Assembly: GCA_023375675.1 (NCBI GenBank)
Contig: JALQBC010000020.1
Span: 708,175 to 772,174, forward strand
Direction: 5' to 3'
Origin: Cytospora piceicola
Lineage: Eukaryota; Ascomycota; Sordariomycetes; Diaporthales; Cytosporaceae
DNA: 64,000 nucleotides
Shown: positions 44,967 through 57,817 of the stretch, piece by piece
Layout of the letters: each line of letters opens with the position of its first letter
Numbering within the stretch: position 1 is the stretch's first letter
Made by a program: the position numbers and the translations under genes
The notes under the pieces: model-generated
Seen by the model: only the letters and a program-made list of their open reading frames with translations
The model's database searches: none
Told to the model about the DNA's origin: nothing

Positions 44967-45445
44967 ATGCTACTCTGTACGTCTCTCCCCATCCCCACCT
45001 CCTGCTCCTCCTGCCCCGAAACGCATCGCATCTAACCATCCAATCTCCCCTCAGTCTGCCCCCACTGCGCAAACATCCTGACCGTTTCCGCCATGGAAAA
45101 CGGTCTCAACCGCCTGGAATGCCGCACCTGTCCCTACGAGTACGCCATCAACGAGCCGCTGTACAGCCGCCGAGTGTTCCACCGCAAGGAGCGCGAGGAC
45201 GTCTTTGGCGGCCCGGGAGCCTGGGACAACGCGCAGAAGGGCAAGGTGCAGTGCCCTGCCGAGGGGTGCGACGGCGAAGAGGCCGCCTTCTTCCAGGTCC
45301 AGATCCGAAGTGCTGATGAGCCCATGACGAGTTTCTACAAGGTATGTCGTGTGCCCTGTGCTGTGTTTGTGTCGGGACGGGGGCGGAGCTGACTTTCTTC
45401 CGCGCGTAGTGCATGACCTGCGGACATCGGTGGAGAGAGAACTAG
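44967..45445 (+). CDS. RPC11: RNA polymerase III subunit C11 (RPC10/RPC11)
   Basis: Exons 44967-44976, 45055-45341 and 45410-45445 encode 110 residues, the expected length. The first exon holds only ten bases. The N-terminal zinc ribbon is CPHCANIL...CRTCPYEY. The middle reads RRVFHRKEREDVFGGPGAWDNAQKGK. The C-terminal TFIIS-like ribbon is CPAEGC...[29 protein letters not shown], with the RSADEP acidic hairpin needed for RNA cleavage. C11 supports transcript cleavage, termination and reinitiation by Pol III at tRNA and 5S genes. Both zinc sites are complete. The gene converges with MED31. Confidence 0.95.
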
Positions 45446-45689
45446 ATATTCGACTATGGGTGGGCGGATATCGATGGTCTTGGTGTGGGTATGCTGATGG
45501 CGATGGGGACTGTCGTCCGGCGGATAAAAGTGAAATTGGTCGTGGTCCGGCTCGCCGCCAGAGTCGACATTTTGCATGGCACGGCGTATTGGTGTTACTC
45601 AGTCTTTGTATTGCTTCGTAATAGATTTCGAAAAAGGAATCTCAGTCTCAGTCTCAGTCTTCCAAAATGTCTTTCGTTCATCCGTGCTC

Positions 45690-46073
45690 TCAAACATCCT
45701 TCTCCTTGTGCCACTCAACGGCAGCCTTGGTGCCCTCCTGCACGAGCGCGCCCACGAAATCAGGACTAATGATGTCGCGGCGGAAGCGCTCCTGCTGGAG
45801 AAGCTCCAGGTGCTTGAGCGTCGGGCCCGGGTATGTCAGGTACTTGAGGTACGGCGGCTTGCCCCAGTACTGCAGGTACCTCAGGTACTCGACGAAGGCG
45901 GGCTGCTGGAGCAGCTTCTGAGCGGCGAGGTGGTTCAGGTAGTACGGGTTCGCGAGCGACTGGACGAATTCGAGCTCGATCTCGAACCGCGTGTAGCCAC
46001 CGTATTTGGGCTCTGATTTTTTGTTGTTGACGTCGCCCGCGGGCGCCTCGGGAGGTGCTTGTGCAGAGGTCAT
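45690..46073 (-). CDS. MED31: Mediator subunit 31 (Soh1)
   Basis: A single exon of 127 residues. The frame extends upstream through a CT/GA repeat that would encode Arg-Glu repeats, so the ATG at 46073-46071 (MTSAQAPP) is chosen. The core is the highly conserved Med31 helix bundle: RFEIELEFVQSLANPYYLNHLAAQKLLQQPAFVEYLRYLQYWGKPPYLKYLTYPGPTLKHLELLQ. It is part of the Mediator middle module that links activators to RNA polymerase II. The C-terminal extension is short. The neighbouring RPC11 gene runs towards it with a 244-base gap. Confidence 0.97.
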   Translation of the reverse strand: MTSAQAPPEAPAGDVNNKKSEPKYGGYTRFEIELEFVQSLANPYYLNHLAAQKLLQQPAFVEYLRYLQYWGKPPYLKYLTYPGPTLKHLELLQQERFRRDIISPDFVGALVQEGTKAAVEWHKEKDV

Positions 46074-46108
46074 CGCGATGCCTTCTTGCGGTTTCTGGAC
46101 TGTGGATG

Positions 46109-46142
<34 letters not shown>

Positions 46143-46914
46143 AAGGTCCAGCTTTGTCGCATCCGGAATGCGATGCGACACTGCTTGAGCTTGGACCTAA
46201 CTTTGATTAGGTAATGAAATATCTAGGGCCCGACTTCAGGGTTAGGGCTGAACGCTCTAACAGAACGAACCTCAATTGTCATTGTGGCACTTGCGTTCCG
46301 GCGATGTGGTACGTGCGTCCAATTGGAAGGTCAAGAGGTGCACGGGTCACATTGGATTTCCCCGTCAGTGTGGCACGTGCGTCTACCTCCCAATATTGAT
46401 CGCCAGCAGTTGTTCTGCCAGCTTAATGATCCAGATCTATTTGGGAATGTATTCATCTTAACCCATCTTTCCTGACATCAGGAAGGCGAGTTCCAACCTG
46501 CATTGCGATTTGAATACTCAGACACAGGTAGAGTTGTCGCCAGCCTTCGGTGGAAGCACGACGGACTACCAATCTCACATAAGCTGTGATAACCGGATGA
46601 TGAGGACTACGCCCCAGGTGTTACAACCAACGACAGCCTAGTCTAGTCCAGGCATCTTCGTCCCATAGGCGTGTCCTTCTCTTGTTCGACCCACCGAGGC
46701 TGTGCCACTTTGGTACTTCGGGAAGTGCCTACGAAGTCGAACAAACTATGAACGCTGCCTTCTTTCCTCTCTCGCTCATCAGGTAGTTTAGCCATTCAGG
46801 AGTTGTGAACTGAGATTGGTATATACAACAGATTGGGACTCGAATGATTACTCGAACCTACCGAGAAGTATCCTCTTTGAGACGGCCACAGAGGCTTCAT
46901 CTCATCAACCAGAC
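46074..46914. promoter_or_regulatory. divergent promoter region (MED31 / phosphoesterase)
   Basis: 841 bases between divergent starts. A CT dinucleotide repeat at 46112-46140 lies about 40 bases upstream of the MED31 ATG, probably in its 5' leader. No gene was seen. Confidence 0.5.
46112..46140. repeat. (CT)n dinucleotide repeat in MED31 leader
   Basis: A CT run of 29 bases (GA on the coding strand of MED31). It lies in frame with MED31 as Arg-Glu codons but upstream of its likely ATG. Confidence 0.9.
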
Positions 46915-48049
46915 ATGTCTTCCGTAAATTCAGATATCAGGACCCGTCTCCTCATCATCTCAGATACCCACGGCAAACGCCCCTTTGACCCAGCCACTCA
47001 CCCAGAGAAAGCCCGGAAATACGGTTTCCATCGTCCCTTCCCAAAAGCCGACGTGGCCATCCACTGTGGCGACCTGACGATAAGTTCCGACGTCGAGGAG
47101 TACCAGACGACCTTTGACATGATGCGGGAGATCGACGCCCCCCTGAAACTGGTCATACCCGGAAACCACGACTGCAGTATGGATGTGAATTTCTCGGAGA
47201 AGGTTGTAAGTTGAATCAAGTCAAGCACAGCATTCTCAGCTTGTTAATGCAAACCTCTGTCCTCCCGAGTGGCAGTGTGCAAGGAGGAGCAAGTTCCTGC
47301 CCCCTGAGGTACTAGAACGTCTCCGCCAGGAGCCCAGCGAGACATACGAGGTGGTAGAGAAGGCCCGCCAGGACGGCATCCACGTCCTCGTCGCCGAGGG
47401 CACGTACCACTTCGTGCTGGCCAACGGCGCCAGGCTGACCGTCTACGCGAGCCCCTGGACGCCCCAGTACGGGTCCTGGGGGTTCCAGTATGACCCGGAC
47501 GCCATGGAGGCCGAGGGTGGCAGCACCATCGTTGGCGGGCATGACTTCCGGATCGCGGAGGGGACGGATGTCGTCATGACGCACGGCCCGCCGTACTCGA
47601 TTCTGGACAGGACGATGAGGGCCGCTGAGGATGTAGGATGTCCGGGGTTGTTGGCGGCCGTGAGGAGGGCGAGGCCGAGGGTGCATTGTTTTGGGCATAT
47701 CCATGAGGGATATGGGGCGCTTCTGATGCCGTGGGAGGATGAGGATGAGAAGATGATGGTGGAATTGGAAGGGGGTATTGTTGACAAGGCCGAGATGAAG
47801 CCCTTGAGTCTATGTGCCCAGGACGAGGAGAGTCTTGGTTCTGTGCCTGGGAAACACACACTCTTCGTGAACGCGGCCATCATGAATGTTCATTATCAGC
47901 CGCTTCAGTCACCGTGGCTGGTGGACTTGGACTTGCCGCCTCCTGATGAAGAGCATGTGGTGAAGGCAAGACAAACGAAAAAGGACCTGTCGGTGCCGAT
48001 AAACACGGAGAATGCCAAGTCCAGAACCCGTGACAAAGTAGCCACATAA
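46915..48049 (+). CDS. calcineurin-like metallophosphoesterase (MPPED-type)
   Basis: Exons 46915-47205 and 47276-48049 encode 354 residues; the longer frame upstream opens at TTG, so the ATG at 46915 is used. The metal-binding motifs are complete and in order: LLIISDTHGK (D-x-H), VAIHCGDLT (GD), LVIPGNHDCSMD (GNHD), DVVMTHGPP (H) and VHCFGHIHEGYG (GHxH). This layout fits the MPPED1/2-like fungal phosphoesterases that hydrolyse small phosphodiesters with two metal ions. The substrate is unknown. The C-terminal 70 residues are poorly conserved-looking and charged. No signal peptide is seen, so it is probably cytosolic. Confidence 0.9.
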
Positions 48050-49133
48050 GGGCGGTACGTATACGGAGATGCTACTGAGTCCCGGCCCAGAGCTTCATTA
48101 TCAGGATTCTTGTTATACAGTCATAGTATAAGCATGAGACAGAACGTTACATATGTTCAGTACTGCCAGACCTAACAAAGTATAAACAGCCGATAAGAGA
48201 ATAACCCCATGCATATACCCCTTTCCTGTAGAATCACAACATTTGCACAATAGCAATTAACGTCCCACCCAAGATCGCACCGCCCCATTTCTATGCCCTT
48301 CCCAAGTCCCGTGCCTTTCTCTCGTTCTCTCTAACAAGCTTCCTATGGCATAGGATTGCCAAACATAGAACCAAGAGTCAAGCCTGATTCCCGCCTGCCA
48401 TCCCAAACCCTGAGCTGGACTACACTTGTGTGACGCACCATCATGCATGTGATGTATCGATCACATCGCATCAGAGCATCATCAGTCACACCCATGCTGA
48501 CATATGCAAGGGGCCGAGAAGCCTGACCCTGTTCCAACGAACAGCGGCGATTGTGTATTCAACGGTGTGCCTGATATAGCAATAGTAGGCAGACACGGGC
48601 TGAATAATTGGGCGTGAGGGAGTACTATCGGCCTCCAAGCAGACGTTCAATCTATCTCAGTTGTGATCTCCGCATTTGCTGAACCTTGAATTAACGTATC
48701 GAGATCGAGAACGGGGAAGGCAGTGTTGCAGGGAACAGGAAGGGGGGGGGGGGATCGGCGGAATTCACACGTGCATATCATTCCATAACCTGTTGTCGTT
48801 CAGTATCAGAAGACGTCCATGGATACGTGAGTGACAATATGCCATAGTCCATTATATACCTAACCAATATGATCATGACCCTCAAGGCCATCCGTCCATT
48901 CGTTCCGTATACCCATTATGCTTCGTACAAACGATGCCACATTAGAAACAATGAGTCACATCCATCGTTCACCCGTCCTCTATCCCTCACAGGTATCATG
49001 CCGTTATAAGAAAGGACGATACAGAGGAAAATAAACAGCAGACGCCACATGGATGCCATGCACCGATATCAAAACACCGCCGGTGTCTTTTGTCTCCTCG
49101 ACCCCGAACTCTTAAGAATTATAACCCCCCCAC
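48050..49133. other. intergenic region
   Basis: Spacer between the convergent phosphoesterase and myosin genes. It contains a G12 run (48742-48753). No gene is supported. Confidence 0.6.
48742..48753. repeat. poly-G run (12 G)
   Basis: Twelve consecutive G on the plus strand between two convergent genes. Confidence 0.9.
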
Positions 49134-52100
49134 CTATAAGAATCCCTTTGTAAGACTTGGCACACGACTAATGCTGCTCTTCCTCTTGGGGATATTCACA
49201 TGGCCCTCTGCGTCCGTGTCCTCATCCATGACGTTCGCGAGCCCCGAGCCCCTCAACGTCGCCAATGTTCCTGTCCTCGGCATACCGCCACGTCCACTCA
49301 TGATGCTGCCGGCGACACTGCCCGCCACGGACCCCTTTTCGGACCTCAGGTTCTTCCAGCTGTCGATCTCGCGCTCCAGCTGGGCCGCCTTCTCCCGCTC
49401 CTCGCGGAGCTCTCGCTCGGCTCGGCGCGTCTGTAGCTGGTTGGACGACTCCGAGGCTTGTAGCTCGTCGATCGTCTTGAGGAGCTTGTCGACCTTGTCG
49501 CGCATCCGGCCCAGGTCTTCCTGCATCTGTGTGTTCTGTTTGTCCTTGCGGTCGATCTGGCTCTGCAGGTCCTTGACGGTGCGGTCTACGTTACGTACTG
49601 ATCGTTGCGACTTGGCCCGGTCGTTTTCCTGGGTCTCGAGTTGGTTTTCGAGCTGCTGTATGTTAGGATTATTGTTCTCTGGGGTTGCTGGGATGAGTTG
49701 ACTGAAAGTAAAAGGTGTACATGCCTCCTGGATGCGCTTGTGTAGGAACTTGATATCCTGACTGGCGCTAGAGTAGCCCTTGGTCTCGAGGTCGACGAGC
49801 TTGACCTGGACCTCATTGAGCGTCTTCTCCAACGTCGCCTTATCCTTCTGCAGTTGTACGCTCGTCTCCCGCTCCACTACGATGTCCTTTTGGACTTCCG
49901 AAGCCAGGGCCTCGGCTCGCCGCATCTTCTCCACTGCCGCAGCAGCAATGTCTTCTTGCTGAGCAAGGTTGGACTTGAGCTCGAGCATCTGCTTGTCGAT
50001 GGTGGCTGCATTGCGGAGCGACGGACTCTCGCTCTTGACGAGGTCTTCGAGACCAGCCTTGGCCTCCTCAAGGCGTGCTTCGACGCTGCGCTTCTCCCGG
50101 AACAGAGCGTCGCGCTCGGCCGTGACCTCGTCGACTGAAGACCGCAGCGTTCGCACCTGTGAAAGTAAATTGACGATCTTGCCCTGGGCATCATTATGTG
50201 CGTTGACCGCCTCATCGCGTGAAGCCGATACATCCGCGAGGGTGCCCTCAAGACGGGCCTTCTCCTTGGACCAAGTCGAACTGTTGAGGACCTCATCGTC
50301 CCACTTCGATCGGAGTTCGTCCAGTTCATCACGCAGTCGGGTGATTTCTGCTTGCTTGAACAGTTTCTCCTCCCTAGCCAGGTCGAGTTCCTTGGTAAGC
50401 GTGGCAAACTCGGCTTGATATTTCTTGCGGGTCTGCTCCATACTCGACTCGGTATCCTCAATGTCATTAGCACGCTGATTGCGGTAGTCTTCCAATTCAT
50501 GCTGCAGCCTCTTCTTGGCCTGTGTTGCAGCTTCCAGGTCTGTCGACAAGTCCTCGGCCTTCTCCTCGAGGCCTTGATTCAGCCGCTGCAAGTCCTCGAT
50601 AGTGCGGTCCATCTTCTTCCGTTCGGACATGACCTCGGCGTATGTTTCTTCGGCCTCCTTCGCCTGAGACTTGGCAAATTGCTCAGCTCGGCTTGCCTTG
50701 AGAACGGCAATCTCAGCTTGCTCCAATTTACTGAAGTACTCGTCTGCACGGCCCTTGTACAGGTTCAAGGTGGCAGCTACATCAGCTAGCTTAGATGTCT
50801 CTGCGTCCAGTCTTATCTGAATGTCAGAGAACTCCTGCAGTAGCTGATTGCGGCTCGCTGCCTCCTGCTCTCGTGCCTGTGTCATTTCCTCAAGGTCACC
50901 CCTGGTTTCGCGCAGGTCCAGTTCGAGCTTGGCTCGTTCATGCCTCATTCTGTCGAAGTGGTCCTTCACGTCTGTCAGCTCCGCAACAGCATCCTTATGG
51001 CTGTGCAAAAGGGAGCGCCTCGACTCCTCTGTGCTGTTGAGGAGATCGAGGATCTCTTCATGTGATCTTGTCTGAATGTCATGCAGAGATAGTTGACCGG
51101 TGCGGAGTGCACTTTCTAGTGCCGATACCTTCTTGCTTGAATCGTCGAGCAGGTGGTGGAGGCGATTATTGACCTTCTCGAGCTTTTTGACCCGTTGTAG
51201 AGATTGTCCCTCCTCAGAGTAGTCATCAGAGGCTGGAGTAGACCGCTCGATTTGGCTCTGTAGATGAACGTTCTGCATTTGTGCAATCTGCAGCTGGTTT
51301 TGAAGCTCCTCGACCTCAGCCTTGAGGTCCATACGGTTGTTGAAGCTCAGAATATCAGCCGTCTTTTCTGAGCGGACTGAGTTATCACTTGGGTCGCCAT
51401 CGTTATGATAGCGTCGGGAAGGCGAAGATGAGCTCGACGGCCTCCGTACCCTTGGTCGGGATTTCCGGTAAGAAGGCGACGTGTCGAAGGGAATTCCATT
51501 GATGTCCATCTCGGCGAGCCGCGGTCGCTCTGGGGAGCCTCGAGCGCCCCTGAGGTCCACTAGCTGTGACTCGGCGTTGGTCCTCGCCACCGTTTGGACC
51601 CTGAGGTTCTGCTGCAACTCTTCAATCTTCCTGACCAGGTCGTACTTCTCGCTGAAGACACGTTCCGCGGATCCATCGATCTGCACCGGAGGAACTGAAT
51701 CTGGGTCAACTGTCTTCAAAGCCTGCAGAACCTGAGACCGGAGCTCATGCAGTTCTTTGTCGCGAGAATCGAGTGTTGCTTGGAGTGCGCGAACAGTGCC
51801 CTGGGTCTGTGTTCGCAACTGTCTCTCAGACTCGAGGTTGCGGTTAGCCTCCGCCAGTTGTACGTTGAGGCTAGATGCCGTCTTTTCGGCGTTACGACTT
51901 GACTTGGTCTCGCGCTGATATTCGTGGTTGAGATCCTCCAGATTAAGGTTAGCTTTCTCAAGCTTCTTCTCAAAAGATGCGACTTTGACTTGAGAGTCAC
52001 CAAGCTGCTTGTTGAGCTTAACAGTCAGATCCTCCAACCTAGCCTTTTCACGTTGCAGAACCGTGAGTTGCCCACGTTTGGCTTCGCTGGCTCTTGAACT

Positions 52101-55100
52101 AGATCTAGCAATCTCCAACCCCTTGTGCTGAAGCTTGTTTAACAACGCGCGGTTATCATTCTCAGAGGCTGCGAGACGGCTTTTCACGGTGTGAAGCTCT
52201 CTCTCCATCCGCTCTTTGGCCTGGTCGTTTTTCAGGCCAAATTCTCCGGAGGAAAGGATTAGCTTATTGAGGTCCTCAACCTCGTGGTTCAGCTTGGCAC
52301 ACTCTTCCTCGAACCATCTCAGCCGCTCCTGAGCCGCGTCAAGATCATTCCGCAGACTGGCCTCATGCTCCCGAGCTAACTTGGAGGCAGCTCGCTCACC
52401 AGCAAGCTCAGCCTCTCGCCGGGCTTCCTCAGCTTGGCTGTATGCTGCTCTCAATTTTCGGATCTCTTGCCGTGCTTCATCACGCTCCTTCTCGGCAGTG
52501 GTTCGGGCATCGACAGCTCGCCTCAACGTGTCCTGCGCGGCGTACAGCTCCTTCTCGATCACAATCTTGGCCTCGTTAAGACGGTCGAACTCCTCCTGAA
52601 GCTCATCAAGTTTGTGTTCGCCGATCAGAAGGACATCGTCACGGGATTGCTTCTCCCTGCTAAGTTCCATCTGAGCATTGTACAGCTCTTCCTTGAGGTC
52701 TTTGATCTGGCTTTCGAGTACTTGGCGGTGTCCTTCAGCCTGGGAATCCTCGGAAAGTCGCGCCTCCAAGACTTTCTTTGCATCCTCGGCTTCTCTTTGA
52801 AATTGCGACTGTTGCGACTTGAGGGCATCCAGCTGAGCCTGGACTTCCCGCATCTGAAAGATTGCCTTATCCTTTTCGGCTGCGAGTGTTTTTCGCTGGT
52901 CCTCGAAGACTCGTCGTTCCATCTCGTACTTCTTGTTATCCCCGCGAAGCAAACCCAGTTCACTCTCCTTCTTGCGCACCAAGTCTTCGTAATCCGTCGA
53001 GGTTTTCGAGAGTGCCGAGAGCTGTTGTTGCACATCCCGGCTTTCGGCCATGAGTTGCTGCTGCTTGTTCTTGTACGTCTGTAGCTCCTTTTGAGCCGCA
53101 TGGAGCTTCACCTCAGCGTCCTGGTCGACCTCTAGAAGCTTGCCCTCCAAGTCTCGCGTTTTCCTATCTTTCAAGGCAAGTTGGCTTTGAAGCATGTTGA
53201 TTTCTTCTTCAAGAGCTTCTTCCTGCTCGCTTCGTTCGCTTTGCTTTTTCGACAAGTCCTCGAGAGCAGTCTCAAGATTCGATACACGCCCGGCAAGCAC
53301 AGTTTTCTCATCTTCCAATCTACCGATCAGAGAGGCAGCCTGCTCCAATTGACTACGGAACTTCTCGACGTCTTCCTCGGCCCTCTTCTTTGCCTCTAGG
53401 AGTTCATCAAGCTCGTCTTCAAGCTTCTCAGCATCATCAATTGCGCCGGCCAGCTTATCCTCTAGCTCGGCCTCGCGTTGTTGAAGGCGTTTGAAGATTT
53501 CTTCCTTGTCCAAGGCCAAAGCACGCTCGCTTTCGAGTGTCTGCTGCACGCGCATCATTTCCACGTGGACGTTACGTCTGTCCTCCTCAAGCTTCTGGCG
53601 ATCAGCCGTTTCTTTTTGCATCTTGTCATTAAGCTGCCGGATCATTTCATCTCGTTTCTTGACCTCTGTAGCAGTGCGTGTCGCGCCAAGCAGAGGCTTC
53701 ATCTTGACTAGAAGCTGCCACCAGGGATTCTTGCACAGGTCAAGATAGACTCTGAAGTTCTGCTGAATGACCCTAGTTGCCTCAGTGCGGTAGAGGCGCT
53801 TGTATGCAATCCTTCGTGCAGTGAAGCCACGGGCAACACACTGGAACCGCGCCACTATCTCCGAGATGAGCTTGTCACGTTGCTCTTCCAGCTCTGCAAG
53901 GACACCAGCTCTGAAGAAAACCTTCGTCAAACCGACACGGTAGAGAGACTTGTCCATCTTGAATCTCTGAAGCATCATCGTGACAGCTGCTTGGCCCTCG
54001 ATGTATCCCTTGGGCAGATCCTGACACAAGACCTCGTATCGCATACGGAACTCGGCGAAGGGTAGTCGATTGGGAAATCCAGTTCGTGCTATTCGGATAC
54101 CTTCCAAGACGCCATTGCACCTCAGCTGATCTAGAACAAGCAAGTTGTTGAATAGTTTCGGTCGCTTTTTATGATTAGGGAGGATGCAACGGACGAAATG
54201 AGGATGTGTTGAATGCAGTTGAGCCATCAAGCTGGACAATTGCTCTTTGTGCCTCTGAGCAACGGTGCGGAACAAGCCCTTTTTCACTCTGCTCCGGACA
54301 GCCACAGCCTCATCGTCATTATCTGCGCAATCGGCAAACAAATTTGCAATGTGCTTATCTGTGGAAGCCGCCAACAAGCGGGTTACGTTGTCATTTAGGG
54401 GGTCCTTGTTCTTTTGGAGCCAACCTTCAGTGGAGTATTCAACTTCGGCGGCGTAATGGGTTAGTACAAAACCGTGGCGGAGTCTTGATGCTCGATACTT
54501 GTTGGTTTTCTTGTCCCACAGCGAATGCAGCTTCTCGGTGAAGGACTTGTCCGTCGCCTTTGGCATCACGCAGTCTTCATCGAGACAAGAGAAGATACCG
54601 ATAGGATTGGGGAGCTCGATGAGGTCGATGGTAGGCTGGAGATCGCAGCCAAAGTCTATGAATTTCCACTCGATCTGTTCGCGAGCGTACTCTTCTTGCT
54701 CAAGGACGAACATGTGATGATTGAAAAACTGTTGCAGCTTCTCATTCGTGTAGTTGATGCAGAGCTGCTCGAAGCTGTTCTCTTCGAAGATTTCGAAACC
54801 GGCGATATCGAGCACACCGATGAAGTGAGACTCATCCATTCCCATGCCTGTTCGATCAAGCTGCCGGTTGATCCTGGTAACTAGGTCACCGAAGCCGCGC
54901 TCGTATATGCCCTTTGAGAGGGCATCAATTCCTAATCGCACCTGTTCAGGGGTCTGCACTTTCTCAACCCACTCCCGACCAGCCTTCACCTTTGGGTGAA
55001 GAAGACCTTGGAGGAAAGGTTCTATTGGAATGCCCATGAGTTTGCAAACTCGCTCCGCGACTTGTTTGGCATCTGGGTTTAGTCGCGCTTGATCCGTTGT

Positions 55101-56510
55101 GCGGCTCTCATTGACCACTGTAATATTTCCGAGGTGGAGGACAGCCGCGACAGTACGAAGGATAGCACCTTGTTCCTTATCTGAAAAGCCCATGACACTG
55201 AATGCTTCCATCAACGCGTCCCACTCGTCTCGATCGGAGACGCCAGCGATCGTGTCTTGGCCATCACGAGTATAGGCGAAGTCGTCGACATCCAACCCGT
55301 CCAGGAGGAACTCTTCCTTCAGATCTTTGTCGCCGCCCTTCAGCAATTGGTAGAAGACGTGGTAATTTCGCTCGTTCGCATTGATTCGGACCACACGGGA
55401 CTTCTCCAGGAGGTACCAGTCGATGAAGGCACCTGAAATAGAGCCATTTCGACCAAACTCAATACGAATAAACTTTCCGAATCTGGAAGAATTGTTGTTC
55501 CTCACAGTCTGAGCGTTGCCAAAGGCCTCTAATATGGGATTGGCACGGAGAATCTGCGCTGACAGACTGGAGTGCTGGCCCCGGTTCCTAGTAGACGACT
55601 CTGAATTTGCCACAGCAGCAAGGTATTGGATGACTTTCTTGGTATTCTCCGTCTTTCCAGCGCCAGATTCACCCGTGACGAGTATACTCTGGTTCTGCCC
55701 CTCCTCCACCAGGTTCCGAAAGGCTTCATCAGCCATGGCAAAAATATGTGGCTTATTATCCTCTCGATTGCGGCCCTTGTACATATTGACATACTCGCTT
55801 GTGTAGATAGGCAAAGGGCAATAGGGATTAACGGTGACCAAGAACAAGCCGGAATATGTGTAGATGAGGTCAGATTGGTATCGCATATGAAGGTTGTGCA
55901 CAACGGATGCTTCGTTCAAGTGAGTAAGCTCGGCCATGTCGTTCGCTTTGTCGAATTTCGCCGGGTTGACCTTATCGACGCTCTCGGCATCGACCTCTCG
56001 TTGCTATGAATAAGAAGTCAGTAACAAAGCTGCATGACTGGACATGTGTGGACCACTCACGCTTCCATCGTCACACTGGACCAATATTCGGTTGTCACCA
56101 AGGTCTTCAACAACCCAACCTTTCACAAAAGCTGTCTGTGGATCCTTAAGCCAGACGTATCTCTTTCCTGAAAAGTCATTCTCCCCTTCTATACCATCCA
56201 CTACATCGGAGCCCCGCCTCATCTCTTCGCTCTTGATGAACGAGGGAGCGAAGGTGCTGGACTGGGAGGTGTCTGCCTTGGATGTCGTCCGCGCATAGCT
56301 AAATCTGGCCTCGCTGGTCGAGGGGGCAAGGCTGGAAACCGACGATTTCGCTCGGACATGGCTGGGAATGGTTGGGGCACCAGATGAGGGTGTTGGTGAC
56401 CGAGGCGACGAAAAGAGGGCGGATTTTGGCCGGGCATTGCCTGGTGGAGGTCCCGGCGACGGCGACGGCGAGGACTGCCTCATGAACGGACTATTGCGCA
56501 CCGTCCCCAT
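49134..56510 (-). CDS. myoB: class II myosin heavy chain
   Basis: Exons 56510-56061, 56003-49725 and 49655-49134 encode 2416 residues, close to Aspergillus MyoB. Residues 1-110 are a disordered Ser/Pro-rich head. An SH3-like segment (KRYVWLKDPQTAFVKGWV) follows. The motor has the P-loop GESGAGKT (about 261-268), NNNSSRFGKFIRI (switch I) and DIAGFEIFEENSFEQLCINY (switch II). IQ-like helices (VARFQCVARGFTARRIAYKR) precede a coiled coil of more than 1300 residues, broken near the middle by a Ser/Arg-rich hinge (RRPSSSSSPSRR). It powers the contractile ring at septation. The last intron (49724-49656, 69 bases) has GC-AG ends with a good CCTAAC branch site. It is in frame and stop-free, so retention would add 23 residues that break the coiled-coil heptads. 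Confidence 0.95.
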
Positions 56511-57817
56511 GCTGCAATGTCTCGACGACGAGCTTGGTGGGATTTGGGCAAGTTCAATCTGTCAATGAAGGTATTTTCGGTATGGTGTTGCGGAAAGTAT
56601 AGAAGGATATTCATGGAGAATGGATCATGTAAACATTAAGACGACAAACTTCCATCGAGATACGGGCGCGTGGAGTCTATCAGGCCAGACCGAAGCAAGG
56701 GCGTGCATAAGAAAAGAGACAGCTTCATGAAAAAGGTAAAAGTCAAGAGCGAAAACACATAGGCAGTGCTTGTAATCTCATGCTCATGAGCGAGGAAAGG
56801 ACTCTGGATGTCAAACAATTGGTGGAGGGTTTGCGCTGTAAACAGTTAACATCAAAGTTGCAAGGTTGGGCAGAAAGTCCAGGTGCAACAACCAGCCTTC
56901 CAATTAGGTGCAGGTCCCCTGTTGCCTTCTGCCCGTGAAAGTAAACAGTGACGCCACGGCAACTGGAGCAACTGGAGCGACAGCCCCAGTACCTACCACA
57001 GCAGCACAGTATGCATCCTCCTCCCCTTCCTTCCTTCCTCCGATGATCGATTGACTGCAGGGGTGGACCCAGAATGCAAGATCCAGCTGGTCCGTGCGTG
57101 CCGCCGACCTGCTCAGCTGTACGGAGTACTCCGTACTTTACGCATGTAAAGCGGGATTTACTAGTACCTACCTACTTACTGTACCTACTAGTGAACCGGC
57201 CATGTGGTCCAAGCGCCACGTCCTCGTTGACCAAAAACGGACCGTTGCCAAATTTCTTCTCGAAACGAACTTAGGTTTGGGAGGAAAGACGGGAAACCCA
57301 ACGACGACATCGAAGAAGCGCTTCCAGACCTTCCTTTGTCTCTGTTCTATCACCTACACGAACACTGCTTGAAGCCAAGATTTGGTTGCGCACAAGCGAA
57401 CAAGCGGCGAAAACTGCCCGTCATCGAGTCGCATCAATACCGCCACGCACACGGCCTTCACCCCCCCCAACTGAAATCTACCATCCCGCGTTGCGTTTGC
57501 GTACAAGATCGAGGCCTTCTATACCCCCATCCGAGATTGCCTCTTTTTTGCGCCACCACCAGGGTTTATATGCAGTTGGTAGGCTCGTGTCACAACTTCG
57601 CGCGTCAAGGTCCGCGTTTAAGACATACAAGGTTACCACGCTCTGGACTTGTCACCTTCGTGAAACCGCACGATTGTCCGACTTTCCTTCTCTCCCCATT
57701 TCGTCTGATGATGCGCATATTTGAAGAGCTCATCGCACCCCGTTGACCCCTTCCGCGTGTTTGAGTTCTTCTCAATATTACATCATCTCCTTGTTCATTT
57801 CAAGCGAGCGCGTCAAC
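56511..57817. promoter_or_regulatory. divergent promoter region (myosin II / zinc-finger protein)
   Basis: 1.3 kb between divergent starts. TACC/GGTA-rich motifs lie at about 57130-57190, a pattern also seen near 770 and 23290. No gene is supported. Confidence 0.45.
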
